Source of the DNA: Streptococcus parasanguinis
GTDB taxonomy: Bacteria > Bacillota > Bacilli > Lactobacillales > Streptococcaceae
Assembly: GCA_905188195.1 (NCBI GenBank)
Contig: CAJJKY010000002.1
Span: 189,557-253,556 of the forward strand
DNA length: 64,000 nt
Direction of reading: 5' to 3'
A program made the position numbers and the translations under genes. Below are positions 53,246 through 62,225 of this stretch, in pieces (position 1 is the stretch's first letter; every line of letters begins with the position of its first letter). The notes beneath the pieces are model-generated. The model worked only from the letters and a program-made list of their open reading frames with translations. It was not told the origin of the DNA and did no database searches.

Positions 53246-55624
53246 TTGGATTACGTTAAATTAAGAAACATCAAAAAAATCTTAAAAGAAGTCAATAGCT
53301 GGAAGGATGATATGGCCCGCTTGACGGATCGACAGCTGCAGGAGAAGACTGTGGAATTTCGGGAACGTCTAGCTAAGGGTGAGACCTTGGATGATCTCTT
53401 ACCGGAAGCATTTGCGGTTGCGCGGGAAGCTGATAAACGGGTCTTGGGCATGTTTCCTTATGACGTGCAAGTCATGGGAGGGATTGTCCTCCACCAAGGC
53501 AATGTCGCTGAAATGAATACCGGTGAAGGAAAGACCTTGACGGCAACTATGCCGGTTTATCTCAATGCCTTAGAGGGCAAAGGGGTCATGGTTATTACGA
53601 CCAATACCTATCTGGCAACTCGGGATGCAGAAGAGATGGGACAGGTCTACCGCTTTTTGGGTTTGACTGTTGGAGTTCCTTTAAAACAATCAGAAGACGA
53701 AGAATTAGATCCAGAAGTCAAACGGGAGATCTACCGGTCAGATGTCATTTATACGACCAATACTAGTCTGGGATTTGACTATTTAACAGAGAACTTGACG
53801 GCTTCGGCAGATGGCCAATTTTTGGCAGACTTCAATTATGCCATTGTCGATGAGATTGATTCGGTGCTTCTAGATAGTGCTCAGACTCCCTTGATTATTT
53901 CTGGTTCTCCTCGGGTTCAATCAAACCTATATGGGATTATTGATACCCTGATCCAAACCTTCAAAGAGGGGGAAGACTTCAAGTTTGATGAAGAAAAGAA
54001 ACGGGTTTGGTTGACTCGAAAAGGAGCTCATGCAGCAGAAGCCTTTCTAGCCATTCCCAACCTCTATGATCCCCAATACCGTGATTTGGTCCGCCATATC
54101 AGCCTAGCCCTACAAGCCAATAAAAACTTTATTAAGGATAAGGATTATGTCATTCATCCCAATGTTGAAGGGCAACCGGAGATTGTCTTACTAGACCAGG
54201 CGACGGGGCGCTTGATGGAAATGACGCGCTTGCAAGGAGGACTCCACCAGGCAATTGAAGCCAAAGAGGGTCTCAAGCTCACCCAAGAAACACGGGCCAT
54301 GGCTTCTATTACTTACCAAAACCTCTTTAAGATGTTTCGGAAGTTGGGAGGCATGACCGGGACTGGGAAGGTCGCTGAGGCAGAGTTTCTTGATACCTAT
54401 GCTATGTCAGTGATCAAGATCCCAACCAATCGCAAGAAGATCCGCAAAGATTTGCCGGATGAAATCTATCAGACCTTACCAGAGAAAATCGTGGCTTCCT
54501 TGGACTATGTGAAGAAGGTCCACGAAAAGGGCAATCCGATTCTGGTCTTTGCCGGATCCGTTGAGATGTCGATTCTTTATTCGAATCTTCTCTTGCGCGA
54601 AGGGATTCCACACAATCTTCTTAATGCCAACAATGCTCCTCGAGAGGCCCAGATCATTAAGGAATCAGGTCGAAAAGGAGCTGTGACGGTTGCGACTTCA
54701 ATGGCCGGTCGGGGAACCGATATCAAGTTGGGACCAGGAGTCACTGAGTTAGGTGGCTTGGTGGTTGTCGGGACTGAGCGGATGATGAACCAGCGGATTG
54801 ACCTTCAAATTCGTGGACGTTCAGGTCGCCAAGGAGATCCCGGTTTGACCAAGTTCTTCGTCTCTTTGGAAGACGATTTGATGAAAAACTGGGGGCCAGA
54901 CTGGATCCAGGATACCTATCAAGACTATGATGTGAATGAGCGGATTGGTTCAGCCAAAGCTCTGACCAAGCGCAAGTATAGAAACTTAGTGGAACGGGCT
55001 CAAAATGCTAGTGAAAGTTCTGGCCAGGCCAGTCGTCGGATGACGCTAGAATTTGCGGAAAGCATGAACATTCAGCGTGCCATCGTCTACGAAGAGCGCG
55101 ACCGCTTGATCAAACAAGAAGGACGCCTGGATGATATCGTTGAAAAAGTGCTTCGTTCCGTCTTTTCAAGCGTAGTCCATAAAAAAGAATACAAGGAACC
55201 GGTAGCTTTTTATCGCTATATGTTAGACAATGTTAGCTACCAAGTAGATCCGGAAAAGGCCCACCAAACCTTCCGTAGCAAGAAAACCAAAGAGAATTTC
55301 TTATGGGAGATTGCTAAAAGCGAGTTAGAAGCCAAGTATGAGATCTTAGGCACCGATGAGGTGATCGCCCAATTCCAGCGCATGGCCATCCTAAAAGCTA
55401 TCGATGAAAACTGGGTAGAGCAGGTAGACTATCTGCAACAATTGCGCATGGCGCTCTCCGGTCAGTACACCAGTCAGAAAAACCCTTTGGTAGAATTTTT
55501 CCAAGAAGCCTACCAATCCTTTGAACGAATGAAAGAGGCGGCCAAAGAACAAATGGTCCGCAATCTCTTACTAAGTCGAGTAGAAATCAATAAAAAAGGG
55601 GAAATTGTCTTGCATTTCCCATAA
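53246..55624 (+). CDS. secA2: Accessory Sec ATPase SecA2
   Basis: A 792-residue motor ATPase that drives SRR adhesins through SecY2. Walker A is NTGEGKTLTATM near residue 90-100, Walker B-type DEIDSVLLD near 205, and the helicase motif VI-like MAGRGTDI and QIRGRSGRQGDPG near 485-540 are all present. The zinc-binding C-terminal tail of housekeeping SecA is absent, as expected for SecA2. I place the start at a TTG at 53246 because AAAGAGGA lies five bases upstream and the length then matches S. gordonii SecA2; longer frames start inside asp3. Confidence 0.93.
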   Translation: MDYVKLRNIKKILKEVNSWKDDMARLTDRQLQEKTVEFRERLAKGETLDDLLPEAFAVAREADKRVLGMFPYDVQVMGGIVLHQGNVAEMNTGEGKTLTATMPVYLNALEGKGVMVITTNTYLATRDAEEMGQVYRFLGLTVGVPLKQSEDEELDPEVKREIYRSDVIYTTNTSLGFDYLTENLTASADGQFLADFNYAIVDEIDSVLLDSAQTPLIISGSPRVQSNLYGIIDTLIQTFKEGEDFKFDEEKKRVWLTRKGAHAAEAFLAIPNLYDPQYRDLVRHISLALQANKNFIKDKDYVIHPNVEGQPEIVLLDQATGRLMEMTRLQGGLHQAIEAKEGLKLTQETRAMASITYQNLFKMFRKLGGMTGTGKVAEAEFLDTYAMSVIKIPTNRKKIRKDLPDEIYQTLPEKIVASLDYVKKVHEKGNPILVFAGSVEMSILYSNLLLREGIPHNLLNANNAPREAQIIKESGRKGAVTVATSMAGRGTDIKLGPGVTELGGLVVVGTERMMNQRIDLQIRGRSGRQGDPGLTKFFVSLEDDLMKNWGPDWIQDTYQDYDVNERIGSAKALTKRKYRNLVERAQNASESSGQASRRMTLEFAESMNIQRAIVYEERDRLIKQEGRLDDIVEKVLRSVFSSVVHKKEYKEPVAFYRYMLDNVSYQVDPEKAHQTFRSKKTKENFLWEIAKSELEAKYEILGTDEVIAQFQRMAILKAIDENWVEQVDYLQQLRMALSGQYTSQKNPLVEFFQEAYQSFERMKEAAKEQMVRNLLLSRVEINKKGEIVLHFP

Positions 55625-55635
55625 AAGAGGACATT

Positions 55636-57150
55636 ATGACAGTATACAATATCAACCTTGGAATCGGTTGGGCCAGCAGTGGTGTTGAGTATGCCCAGGC
55701 CTATCGTGCCCAGTTGTTACGCAATATCCATCAACCAGCCAAGTTTGTCTTTATGGATATGATCCTTGCTGATAATATCCAGCATTTAACAGAAAATATC
55801 GGTTTTAAAAATGATGAAATCATCTGGCTCTATAGCCATTTTACAGATATTAAGATTGCACCAACCACCTATACCATTGATCAGGTCTTAGCAGGATTTG
55901 CCGGAAAACCGACTCGTGAAGAAGTTGACGGTAAGATCAAGCGCTTCTTTTATGAGGACCAGGACAACTTTTTGACCTGCTACTTGCGGTCTGAAAACAG
56001 TCCTTATGTCGAACGCTGTGAGTACGTGTCCAGAGGAATCTTGGTGAGAAAGGATTATTTCTCCTATACCCGCTATTGTACCGAGTACTTCATCCCTAAG
56101 AACAACCAAGCCAATTTGATTGAGCGCCGTTTCTACAATGAAGACGGGACAGTTGCATACAGTATGCAGATGGCAGATGGCCGTGAAATCTATCGTTTCC
56201 CAGATCGCTATCTAGTTGGTCGCCAAGAATTGATCCGCTACTTCATGCAAACCCTTCAATTGACCAAACAAGATCTGGTGATTTTGGATCGGGAAACCAA
56301 TATTGGTCAGCCTATCTTTGAAGAAGCGCAAAAAGCCCGCCTGGGGGTGGTCGTCCATGCCGAGCACTTCAGTGCCAATAATGTTGATGATCAGTATATC
56401 TTGTGGAACAACTATTACGAGTACCAATTCACCAATGCAGACAAGGTGGACTTCTTTATTGTTGCGACTGACCGCCAAAAAGAAATCTTGGCGGAGCAGT
56501 TTGCCAAATACACCAACCATCAGCCAGCTATCTATACCATTCCAGTTGGGAGTCTTGCAAGCTTACCACAGAACGAAAATCGCACCCCATTTTCTATGAT
56601 TACTGCCTCTCGTTTGGCGACAGAAAAGCATATTGACTGGTTGGTGCGAGCAGTGGTTCGCGCCAAAAAAGAATTGCCAGAACTGTCTTTTGACATCTAT
56701 GGAAAAGGTGGAGAAGAAGGCAAGTTGCGTTCTCTAATTGATGAATTGGGGGCAGCAGACTATATCCATCTCAAAGGGCATGCCAATCTAGAGAAAATTT
56801 ATAAGAATTATGAGGTTTACCTGTCAGCGTCGACCAGCGAAGGCTTTGGGTTGACCTTGATGGAGGCGATCGGTTCTGGTCTTCCGATAATCGGTTTTGA
56901 CGTTCCTTATGGCAACCAGACCTTTGTTACAGAAGGTAAAAATGGCTATCTCATTCCGCCTTCAGCAGATCAAGTGGTCGACCAGATCGCTTCTGCCTTT
57001 GCGGAAAAAATGATCCAGCTATACAAAAAAGATGATCTAGCCAGCATGCGTCAAGCATCTTATGCGCGTGCAGAAGACTTTTTGACCAGCCGAGTAGAAG
57101 AAGCTTGGGCACAATTGATAGAAGAGGTGACACATGCTGAACGTATTTGA
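55636..57150 (+). CDS. gtfA: SRR O-GlcNAc transferase catalytic subunit GtfA
   Basis: A 504-residue GT-B glycosyltransferase (family 4) that, with GtfB, attaches GlcNAc to Ser/Thr of the SRR domains in the cytosol before export. The N-terminus MTVYNINLGIGWASSGVEYAQ and the nucleotide-sugar binding region SASTSEGFGLTLMEAIGSGLPIIGFD with the ExxxxxxE-like Glu residues are clear. AAAAGAGGA precedes the ATG. The gene overlaps gtfB by 17 bases, consistent with obligate complex formation. Confidence 0.95.
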   Translation: MTVYNINLGIGWASSGVEYAQAYRAQLLRNIHQPAKFVFMDMILADNIQHLTENIGFKNDEIIWLYSHFTDIKIAPTTYTIDQVLAGFAGKPTREEVDGKIKRFFYEDQDNFLTCYLRSENSPYVERCEYVSRGILVRKDYFSYTRYCTEYFIPKNNQANLIERRFYNEDGTVAYSMQMADGREIYRFPDRYLVGRQELIRYFMQTLQLTKQDLVILDRETNIGQPIFEEAQKARLGVVVHAEHFSANNVDDQYILWNNYYEYQFTNADKVDFFIVATDRQKEILAEQFAKYTNHQPAIYTIPVGSLASLPQNENRTPFSMITASRLATEKHIDWLVRAVVRAKKELPELSFDIYGKGGEEGKLRSLIDELGAADYIHLKGHANLEKIYKNYEVYLSASTSEGFGLTLMEAIGSGLPIIGFDVPYGNQTFVTEGKNGYLIPPSADQVVDQIASAFAEKMIQLYKKDDLASMRQASYARAEDFLTSRVEEAWAQLIEEVTHAERI

Positions 57151-58489
57151 TAGTTATTCTCGTGAAAGCCAAGACCTGCTCCACTCCATGAAAGAGTCTG
57201 GCTTTGACCACCCGACCGTTGTTTTGGAGCCAAACGGTTTCTTACCAGACGGTGTCGAATCTCCCTTTATCTATTTCTTGGGTCAACCAAAAGGGGAGAA
57301 GCGCGGACGCTACTTTAATGAAGTTCCAGTGCCTGATTTCTGGGAAGTTTCTGGGGATAACAGTTCGGGAAAAGTGACCTACTATGGTCAGGAAAAGGCT
57401 CGAATTGTGTACCACGCTGCTTCCTATAAACGCATCGTCGAGCGCTTAGAGTGGTTAGATGACAAGGGGCAAGTGGTCATGATTGAGCACTATGACCAAT
57501 ACGGTCGTAAGATTGCTGTAACGACTTGTGGCGATCAAGGACAGTATTTGGTGACTACTTATTTTGAAGGGGATACCGAGCGCTTGACAGAAAATCACCA
57601 AACAGGGGATTTGATCTTGACCTTGGACCATCAACCCATGCGGATTTTCAAGAATCGCTTAGATTACTTTGTCTTTTATCTAGAGTATCGTGGTTTTGAT
57701 TTAGATGGTTTGGTCTACAATACGCTGGCTACCTCCTTTAGCATTAGTCTCCAGTTGGGTAATAAAGGCATCAAAGGACGCGATGTCTTGGTGTGGCAGG
57801 AGCCGCTTCACGATAGCCTTCCAGGCAATATGCAGTTGATTCTAAAGAGCCCAGAAATTCGGACCAAGAAGATCTTGATTCCGCAAAACGCGACCTATCA
57901 TCGTGCTTTGCAGTTGACCTCGCAAGACCAGCATAGCTATTTCGGTCCTCTTGGCTACCTGTATGATTTCAAGGTGAAAGACGATATCCGTAAAGACGCC
58001 TTTGTCTTGACCAATTCGGATCAGATCGAAGCCTTGACCTACCTAGTAGAGAACTTGCCGAATGTGACCTTCCGTGTAGCAGCTTTGACGGAGATGTCTG
58101 CGAGCCTCTTGTCTATGGTTCGCTATCCAAATGTAGTCTTGTACCAAAATATCAGTCAAGAGCGGATCAAAGAGTTGCTTAAGGTCTCTAGTATTTATCT
58201 GGATATCAACCACTATGCAGAGGTGCAAGGCATTGTTCGCAAGGCCTTCGAACACCAGCAAGTCATCCTTGCCTTTAGCCATACCCTGCATGACCGCCAC
58301 TTCCTCGCACAAGCCAATATCTTTGATCAAGGAAAAGAAGCAGATATGGTGGCCCGTATCCAGGAAATCTACCAATCTGTGGATAACTACAGAGAAGCTG
58401 TCGCGCAACAAATTGCCCAATCAAGTAGCGTTGAGCCAGCTGTTTTCAAAGCTCGCTTGCAAGAAGGGATAGGTGGATACAGTGAGTGA
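57134..58489 (+). CDS. gtfB: SRR O-GlcNAc transferase substrate-binding subunit GtfB
   Basis: A 451-residue partner of GtfA, GT-B-like but catalytically inactive in characterised systems, where it holds the Ser-rich acceptor. Recognised by position and by family features (NVFDSYSRESQDLLHSMKES, HYAEVQGIVRKAFEHQ). GAGGTG precedes the ATG. It overlaps gtfA upstream and asp4 downstream. Confidence 0.93.
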   Translation: MLNVFDSYSRESQDLLHSMKESGFDHPTVVLEPNGFLPDGVESPFIYFLGQPKGEKRGRYFNEVPVPDFWEVSGDNSSGKVTYYGQEKARIVYHAASYKRIVERLEWLDDKGQVVMIEHYDQYGRKIAVTTCGDQGQYLVTTYFEGDTERLTENHQTGDLILTLDHQPMRIFKNRLDYFVFYLEYRGFDLDGLVYNTLATSFSISLQLGNKGIKGRDVLVWQEPLHDSLPGNMQLILKSPEIRTKKILIPQNATYHRALQLTSQDQHSYFGPLGYLYDFKVKDDIRKDAFVLTNSDQIEALTYLVENLPNVTFRVAALTEMSASLLSMVRYPNVVLYQNISQERIKELLKVSSIYLDINHYAEVQGIVRKAFEHQQVILAFSHTLHDRHFLAQANIFDQGKEADMVARIQEIYQSVDNYREAVAQQIAQSSSVEPAVFKARLQEGIGGYSE

Positions 58490-58673
58490 TCGTAAGAAAG
58501 ATTTATTTTACAAAGAAGTAGAAGGACGGATGGAGTCTCTCAAACGCCGTCCTGCCGAAAAAGAAAAGACGACACGTTCTGAAAAGATCAATGTCACTTT
58601 TAATGTGATCATTGGTTTGGTGATTCTGCTGGGAGTTATTTTTACCCTCTTCAGAGTGTTAGGAGGATCCTAA
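58473..58673 (+). CDS. asp4: Accessory Sec protein Asp4 (SecE-like)
   Basis: A 66-residue protein with a charged N-terminal part and one hydrophobic segment (VIIGLVILLGVIFTLF), the layout of SecE. It is thought to stabilise SecY2. The GTG at 58473 has AAGAAGGG upstream; a second in-frame GTG at 58482 is an alternative. Overlaps gtfB by 17 bases and is followed by asp5 after one base. Confidence 0.85.
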   Translation: MDTVSDRKKDLFYKEVEGRMESLKRRPAEKEKTTRSEKINVTFNVIIGLVILLGVIFTLFRVLGGS

Positions 58674-58674
58674 G

Positions 58675-58899
58675 ATGGAAATGGTATTTGCAATCGGGAT
58701 CTCGATCTTATCCCTCGCTCTTGTAGTTCTGATCACCCTGCAGCCTCGCCAACAACAATCGCTCTCAACAGATGCGACCAGTAACCTAGGAAAACCAAGT
58801 TACTGGCGGTCTCACCGTGGACTCAAGCTAGCGACCCTCGTTGTTAGTATCGTCTTTCTCGTATCCTTATTTCTTTATATGATGGTCGTACAGGCCTAG
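58675..58899 (+). CDS. asp5: Accessory Sec protein Asp5 (SecG-like)
   Basis: A 74-residue protein with two hydrophobic segments at each end (FAIGISILSLALVVLI and LATLVVSIVFLVSLF) joined by a polar loop, the layout of SecG. It closes the accessory Sec operon. TTAGGAGG precedes the ATG. Confidence 0.85.
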   Translation: MEMVFAIGISILSLALVVLITLQPRQQQSLSTDATSNLGKPSYWRSHRGLKLATLVVSIVFLVSLFLYMMVVQA

Positions 58900-58916
58900 T
58901 CTTTAATAGAATGGAT

Positions 58917-58951
58917 AAAAAAAGAAGTTGGTATTCTCCAACTTCTTTTAG
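58917..58951 (+). terminator. Terminator of the accessory Sec operon
   Basis: AAAGAAGTTGG and CCAACTTCTTT form a perfect stem around TATTCT with A and T runs outside, so it may work in both directions. Confidence 0.9.
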
Positions 58952-59024
58952 AATGTAATCCATCTGTTTCTTACATAATGCAACCTAAATGATACTTAAA
59001 AATTAAAGAGATATCTACAATTTG

Positions 59025-59252
59025 AAGAGGCTGGGACAAAAGTCCTAGCCTCTCAATTATTTTTGGATTGTCGAGCAAGATGCAGTGGTTGAGTGCTCAA
59101 AGCACTGCTTTGAGGTGGTAGATAGGACTTGCTAAGCAAGTTTCCTAAGTAGTTGTTCGCTTTTCAAGTTCCAAAGATGCCCTACTCAACTGTGCGGAGG
59201 TGGGACGATGAAATCGAATTCTAACGAATTACCGATTTCTGTCCCACTCTCT
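59025..59252 (-). repeat. Intergenic composite repeat, copy C (inverted)
   Basis: Read on the minus strand it carries the same three parts as copy B: the GTGGGACAGAAATCG/CGATTTC...GTCCCAC hairpin, the CAGTTGAG/CTCAACCACTG arms, and the terminator-like AGAGGCTAGGAC/GTCCCAGCCTCT hairpin. The arms of hairpin 2 enclose a longer, unrelated tip (about 100 bases) containing its own small inverted repeats. The copy lies between the accessory Sec operon and the TDT transporter gene. Confidence 0.85.
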
Positions 59253-59279
59253 TTTTTTATCCTGCTTCCTTCTCTTTTA

Positions 59280-59288
59280 TGGTATACT
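59280..59288 (+). promoter_or_regulatory. Extended -10 promoter of the TDT transporter gene
   Basis: TGG followed by TATACT (59283-59288), just beyond the outer edge of repeat copy C. GGAG precedes the start codon. Confidence 0.6.
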
Positions 59289-59316
59289 GAAAGCGACAAC
59301 ATGATTGGAGCTCCCG

Positions 59317-60210
59317 ATGAAAAAGATCCCCTTAGTATTTTCAGGCTGTCTGTTAGGACTGGTTGGCGCTGGAAACCTTCTTGCAGACTCGCTACCCTTC
59401 CTTGCTCACGCCTTTAGTCTGACAGGTTTGTTCTTCTGGTTTTTCTTTGTAGTTTATCATGCGATTCGCTGGCAAGAAACCAAGATAGAATTCCAACAAC
59501 CAGCCCTTTTATCTGGGATGGCGACTTTTCCCATGGCAGGGATGATTCTATCCACCTATCTTTTGCGCCTCTTTCCCGCCTTTGGGGGTCTATCACAGTT
59601 GGTCTGGTGGTCTGCCTTTCTCTTGGATCTGGGCTTAATTCTCTATTTTACCAAGGCCCATGTCCTAGCGCGACCAAGAGCCAATGCCACTCCCAGTTGG
59701 ACCGTTCTCTATGTGGGCATTGCAGTAGCAGCTTTGACCTATCCCGTTGTGGGAATAAGGGAGATTGCTTATCTCGCTTTAGTGATTGGTTTTGGTTTGA
59801 CCTTTCTTCTTTATCCCCTTATCTATCATGATTTGAAGCAGTCCCCCTTACCCAGTCATCTGTTGGGGCAAGAAGGCATCTATTGTGCTCCATTTTCCCT
59901 TCTTTTAGCAGCCCTGGTTCGTGTGGGTGGAGCAAGCCTTCCTGTCTGGTTCTTACTGATCATGGTAGTGGCCTCGCAAGGTTTTTATTTCTTTGTTTTG
60001 ACGCGCCTACCGAGAATGATCAAAGAAGGTTTTCAACCTGCTTTTTCAGCCCTGACCTTTCCAACGGTCATTACAGCGACCTCTTTGAAAATGGCCCAAG
60101 GTTTATTGCAGCTACCTTTCTTGACAGCTCTCGTATGGCTGGAAACTCTTCTTTGTCTCTTGATTTTAGTCGCTGTCTTAGCTGGTTATGTGGCCTATCT
60201 CAGAGAGTAG
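59317..60210 (+). CDS. TDT-family membrane transporter (TehA/C4-dicarboxylate-type)
   Basis: A 297-residue protein with about ten hydrophobic segments, resembling the tellurite-resistance/dicarboxylate transporter (TDT) family that includes TehA and SLAC1-type anion channels. GGxGxxxADSLPFL-like early motif, FPMAGMILSTYLL and TLTFPTVITATSLKM-like late motif support this. The substrate cannot be told. The ATG at 59317 has GGAG seven bases upstream; a TTG four codons earlier is rejected. Confidence 0.8.
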   Translation: MKKIPLVFSGCLLGLVGAGNLLADSLPFLAHAFSLTGLFFWFFFVVYHAIRWQETKIEFQQPALLSGMATFPMAGMILSTYLLRLFPAFGGLSQLVWWSAFLLDLGLILYFTKAHVLARPRANATPSWTVLYVGIAVAALTYPVVGIREIAYLALVIGFGLTFLLYPLIYHDLKQSPLPSHLLGQEGIYCAPFSLLLAALVRVGGASLPVWFLLIMVVASQGFYFFVLTRLPRMIKEGFQPAFSALTFPTVITATSLKMAQGLLQLPFLTALVWLETLLCLLILVAVLAGYVAYLRE

Positions 60211-60227
60211 AAAGGCATCCTTTTTCA

Positions 60228-60256
60228 TTGAAACCTTGTCACGATTATGGTAAGAT
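60228..60256 (+). promoter_or_regulatory. Promoter of the CPBP protease gene
   Basis: TTGAAA at 60228-60233 and TAAGAT at 60251-60256, 17 bases apart, with TGG before the -10. Confidence 0.7.
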
Positions 60257-60295
60257 GCACTATACGATTTGTCATACTTTATAGGAAAGGTATCT

Positions 60296-60973
60296 ATGAA
60301 ATTTATCAAAGGAAAGCTCTCACTGCTTTATCCCCTCTTTCTGCTCTTGTTTTATTTTTATGTTCGGCCTCAATTTCGCCCTTTGGCTCAGTATGTCTCC
60401 AATAGTGTAGCAAGCGCCAATAGCTATTATTGGACCTTATTTGGCCTAGAAGGTCTCTATGCAGTCTTTACAGGATTTTTGGTCTATCGTTTTTCTAAAA
60501 AAGCGCAGTTTAAGCTGGGGAAGAACCCTCTTCAAGCTCTGATAGAAGCCGTTTTTGCGGCCTGTTTGGTTTACTGGTTGGACTACTTCATCAGTGGTTT
60601 TGTTCAAGGACGGGCAGCCGTTTTGAGTCTGTTTCCACGGGAAATTAGCCCCACAGGGGTGCTTATCCTGGTGATCGCAATGGTCGTCATCCGGCCAGTG
60701 ACAGAAGAGCTGATTTTTCGTGGAGCCTTGGTGAATGCCTACTTCAAAGGCTGGAAACTCTATGCTGAGATTTGGCTTCCAGCCCTCATCTACAGTGGCT
60801 TACATTTTCTCCACAATCCCTTTTCGCTAGGAGCTTCTATCATCTATCTCCTGCCGAGTGTGATTTTTGGGATCCTGTATTATCGGAGTAAGACGCTCCT
60901 TTCTCCAATTTTAGCTCATATCTTGCTCAATCTCTACTACACCTTGCCTTTACTTTTATCTGTATTTAAGTAG
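60296..60973 (+). CDS. CPBP-family intramembrane metalloprotease (Abi)
   Basis: A 225-residue membrane protein with about six or seven hydrophobic segments. The CPBP signature is complete: TEELIFRG (EExxxR), the His in GLHFLHN, and the third motif in HILLNLYY. Such proteins in streptococci are often linked to bacteriocin immunity or peptide processing, but no bacteriocin gene is nearby. The start at 60296 has AGGAAAGG upstream; the longer frame from 60269 does not. Confidence 0.87.
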   Translation: MKFIKGKLSLLYPLFLLLFYFYVRPQFRPLAQYVSNSVASANSYYWTLFGLEGLYAVFTGFLVYRFSKKAQFKLGKNPLQALIEAVFAACLVYWLDYFISGFVQGRAAVLSLFPREISPTGVLILVIAMVVIRPVTEELIFRGALVNAYFKGWKLYAEIWLPALIYSGLHFLHNPFSLGASIIYLLPSVIFGILYYRSKTLLSPILAHILLNLYYTLPLLLSVFK

Positions 60974-60974
60974 C

Positions 60975-61006
60975 AACCGATTTCCTGAGTGAGATTGGTT
61001 TTTTTT
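60975..61006 (+). terminator. Terminator after the CPBP gene, overlapping the rnpA promoter
   Basis: AACCGATT and GATTGGTT pair (with G-U) around TCCTGAGTGA, followed by six Ts. Its 3' arm is also the -35 region of the next promoter. Confidence 0.7.
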
Positions 61007-61022
61007 GAAAATATGGTATAAT
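60995..61022 (+). promoter_or_regulatory. Promoter of rnpA-yidC-khpB
   Basis: TTGGTT at 60995-61000 and TATAAT at 61017-61022, 16 bases apart, with TGG before the -10. Confidence 0.7.
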
Positions 61023-61051
61023 AGAATAAATTTAATAGAGGGAGTTGAGGT

Positions 61052-61393
61052 TTGAAAAAAAGCTACCGCGTCAAACGTGACAAAGATTTTAATGCTATTT
61101 TTAAAAGTGGTCAAAATGTTGCCAATCGGAAATTCGTTATTTACCGTCTGAGCAAAGACCAACCGCATTTTCGAGTCGGCCTGTCTGTTAGTAAGAAACT
61201 AGGAAATGCTGTGACTAGAAATCGTATCAAACGTTTGATTCGCCATGTTTTAATCAAACACCAAGCCTTCCTTACGACCGATGATTTTGTTGTCATTGCT
61301 CGTAAAGGAGTGGAGGAGCTCGACTTTCATCAAGTAGAGAAAAATCTTGTACATGTCTTAAAATTAGCGCATGTCTACCAAGAAAGGGAATAA
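61052..61393 (+). CDS. rnpA: Ribonuclease P protein component
   Basis: A 113-residue basic protein that assists RNase P RNA in trimming the 5' ends of tRNAs. The family signature LGNAVTRNRIKRLIR near residues 50-65 is present, with the N-terminal KKSYRVKRDKDF. The start is TTG with GGGAGTTGAGG upstream; no ATG is available nearby in frame. First gene of a cluster with yidC and khpB. Confidence 0.95.
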   Translation: MKKSYRVKRDKDFNAIFKSGQNVANRKFVIYRLSKDQPHFRVGLSVSKKLGNAVTRNRIKRLIRHVLIKHQAFLTTDDFVVIARKGVEELDFHQVEKNLVHVLKLAHVYQERE

Positions 61394-61394
61394 T

Positions 61395-62210
61395 GTGAAA
61401 AAGAAACTGAAGTTAACTGGATTATTAGGAGCGGCCTTATTGGTCTTGACAGCTTGTGGAACCTCTCAAGTGACAGCTCAGTCGACAGGTGGTTGGGAAC
61501 GCTTCGTCTACTTCTTTGCAGAAGCCATCCGCTTCTTGTCCTTTGGCGGAAGTATCGGTGTAGGGATTATCGTCTTTACCATTGTCATCCGGACGGTCCT
61601 CTTGCCTCTCTTCCAATATCAAATGAATTCAACCCGCAAAATGCAGGAAATTCAACCCCTCCTCAAGGAATTGCAAGCTAAGTATCCTGGGAAGGATCTT
61701 GATAGTCGGACCAAGCTTTCCGAAGAGATGCGGGCCCTTTACAAGGAAAAAGGTGTCAAAACGTCTTCAGCCTTCCTTCCTCTCTTAATCCAGATGCCGG
61801 TCTTGATGGCCTTGTTCCAAGCGCTGAGCCGTGTCGAATTCCTTAAAGTCGGTCACTTCCTCTGGTTGGACCTTGGCGCGATCGACCCGACTTATATCTT
61901 GCCGGTTCTTGCAGCACTCTTCACATTTTTCAGCAGTTGGTTGACCAATAAAGCCATGCCAGAGCGTAATGGTAGTGCGACAACCATGATGTATGTGATG
62001 CCTGTGATGATCTTCTTCTTTGCCTTGTTCTCAGCCAGCGGGGTCGCACTATACTGGGTGACTTCCAATGCTTACCAAGTCGGGCAAACCTATCTCTTGA
62101 ACAACCCCTTCAAGATTATTGCAGAGCGTGAAGCAAAAGAACAAGCTTCGCGCGACATGGAAAAACAAAAACGCCGTGCCCTAAACAAAGCACAGAAAAA
62201 GAAAAAATAA
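61395..62210 (+). CDS. yidC: Membrane protein insertase YidC/Oxa1
   Basis: A 271-residue lipoprotein-type insertase that helps membrane proteins fold into the bilayer alone or with SecYEG. The lipobox LLVLTACG gives Cys at about residue 21; five hydrophobic segments and a basic C-terminal tail (KQKRRALNKAQKKKK) follow. Arg in FTIVIRTVLLP is the conserved groove residue. I chose the GTG at 61395, two bases after the rnpA stop, because GAAAGGGA lies six bases upstream; an ATG at 61371 would overlap rnpA. Confidence 0.93.
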   Translation: MKKKLKLTGLLGAALLVLTACGTSQVTAQSTGGWERFVYFFAEAIRFLSFGGSIGVGIIVFTIVIRTVLLPLFQYQMNSTRKMQEIQPLLKELQAKYPGKDLDSRTKLSEEMRALYKEKGVKTSSAFLPLLIQMPVLMALFQALSRVEFLKVGHFLWLDLGAIDPTYILPVLAALFTFFSSWLTNKAMPERNGSATTMMYVMPVMIFFFALFSASGVALYWVTSNAYQVGQTYLLNNPFKIIAEREAKEQASRDMEKQKRRALNKAQKKKK

Positions 62211-62225
62211 GAAAGAGGTGGACAT

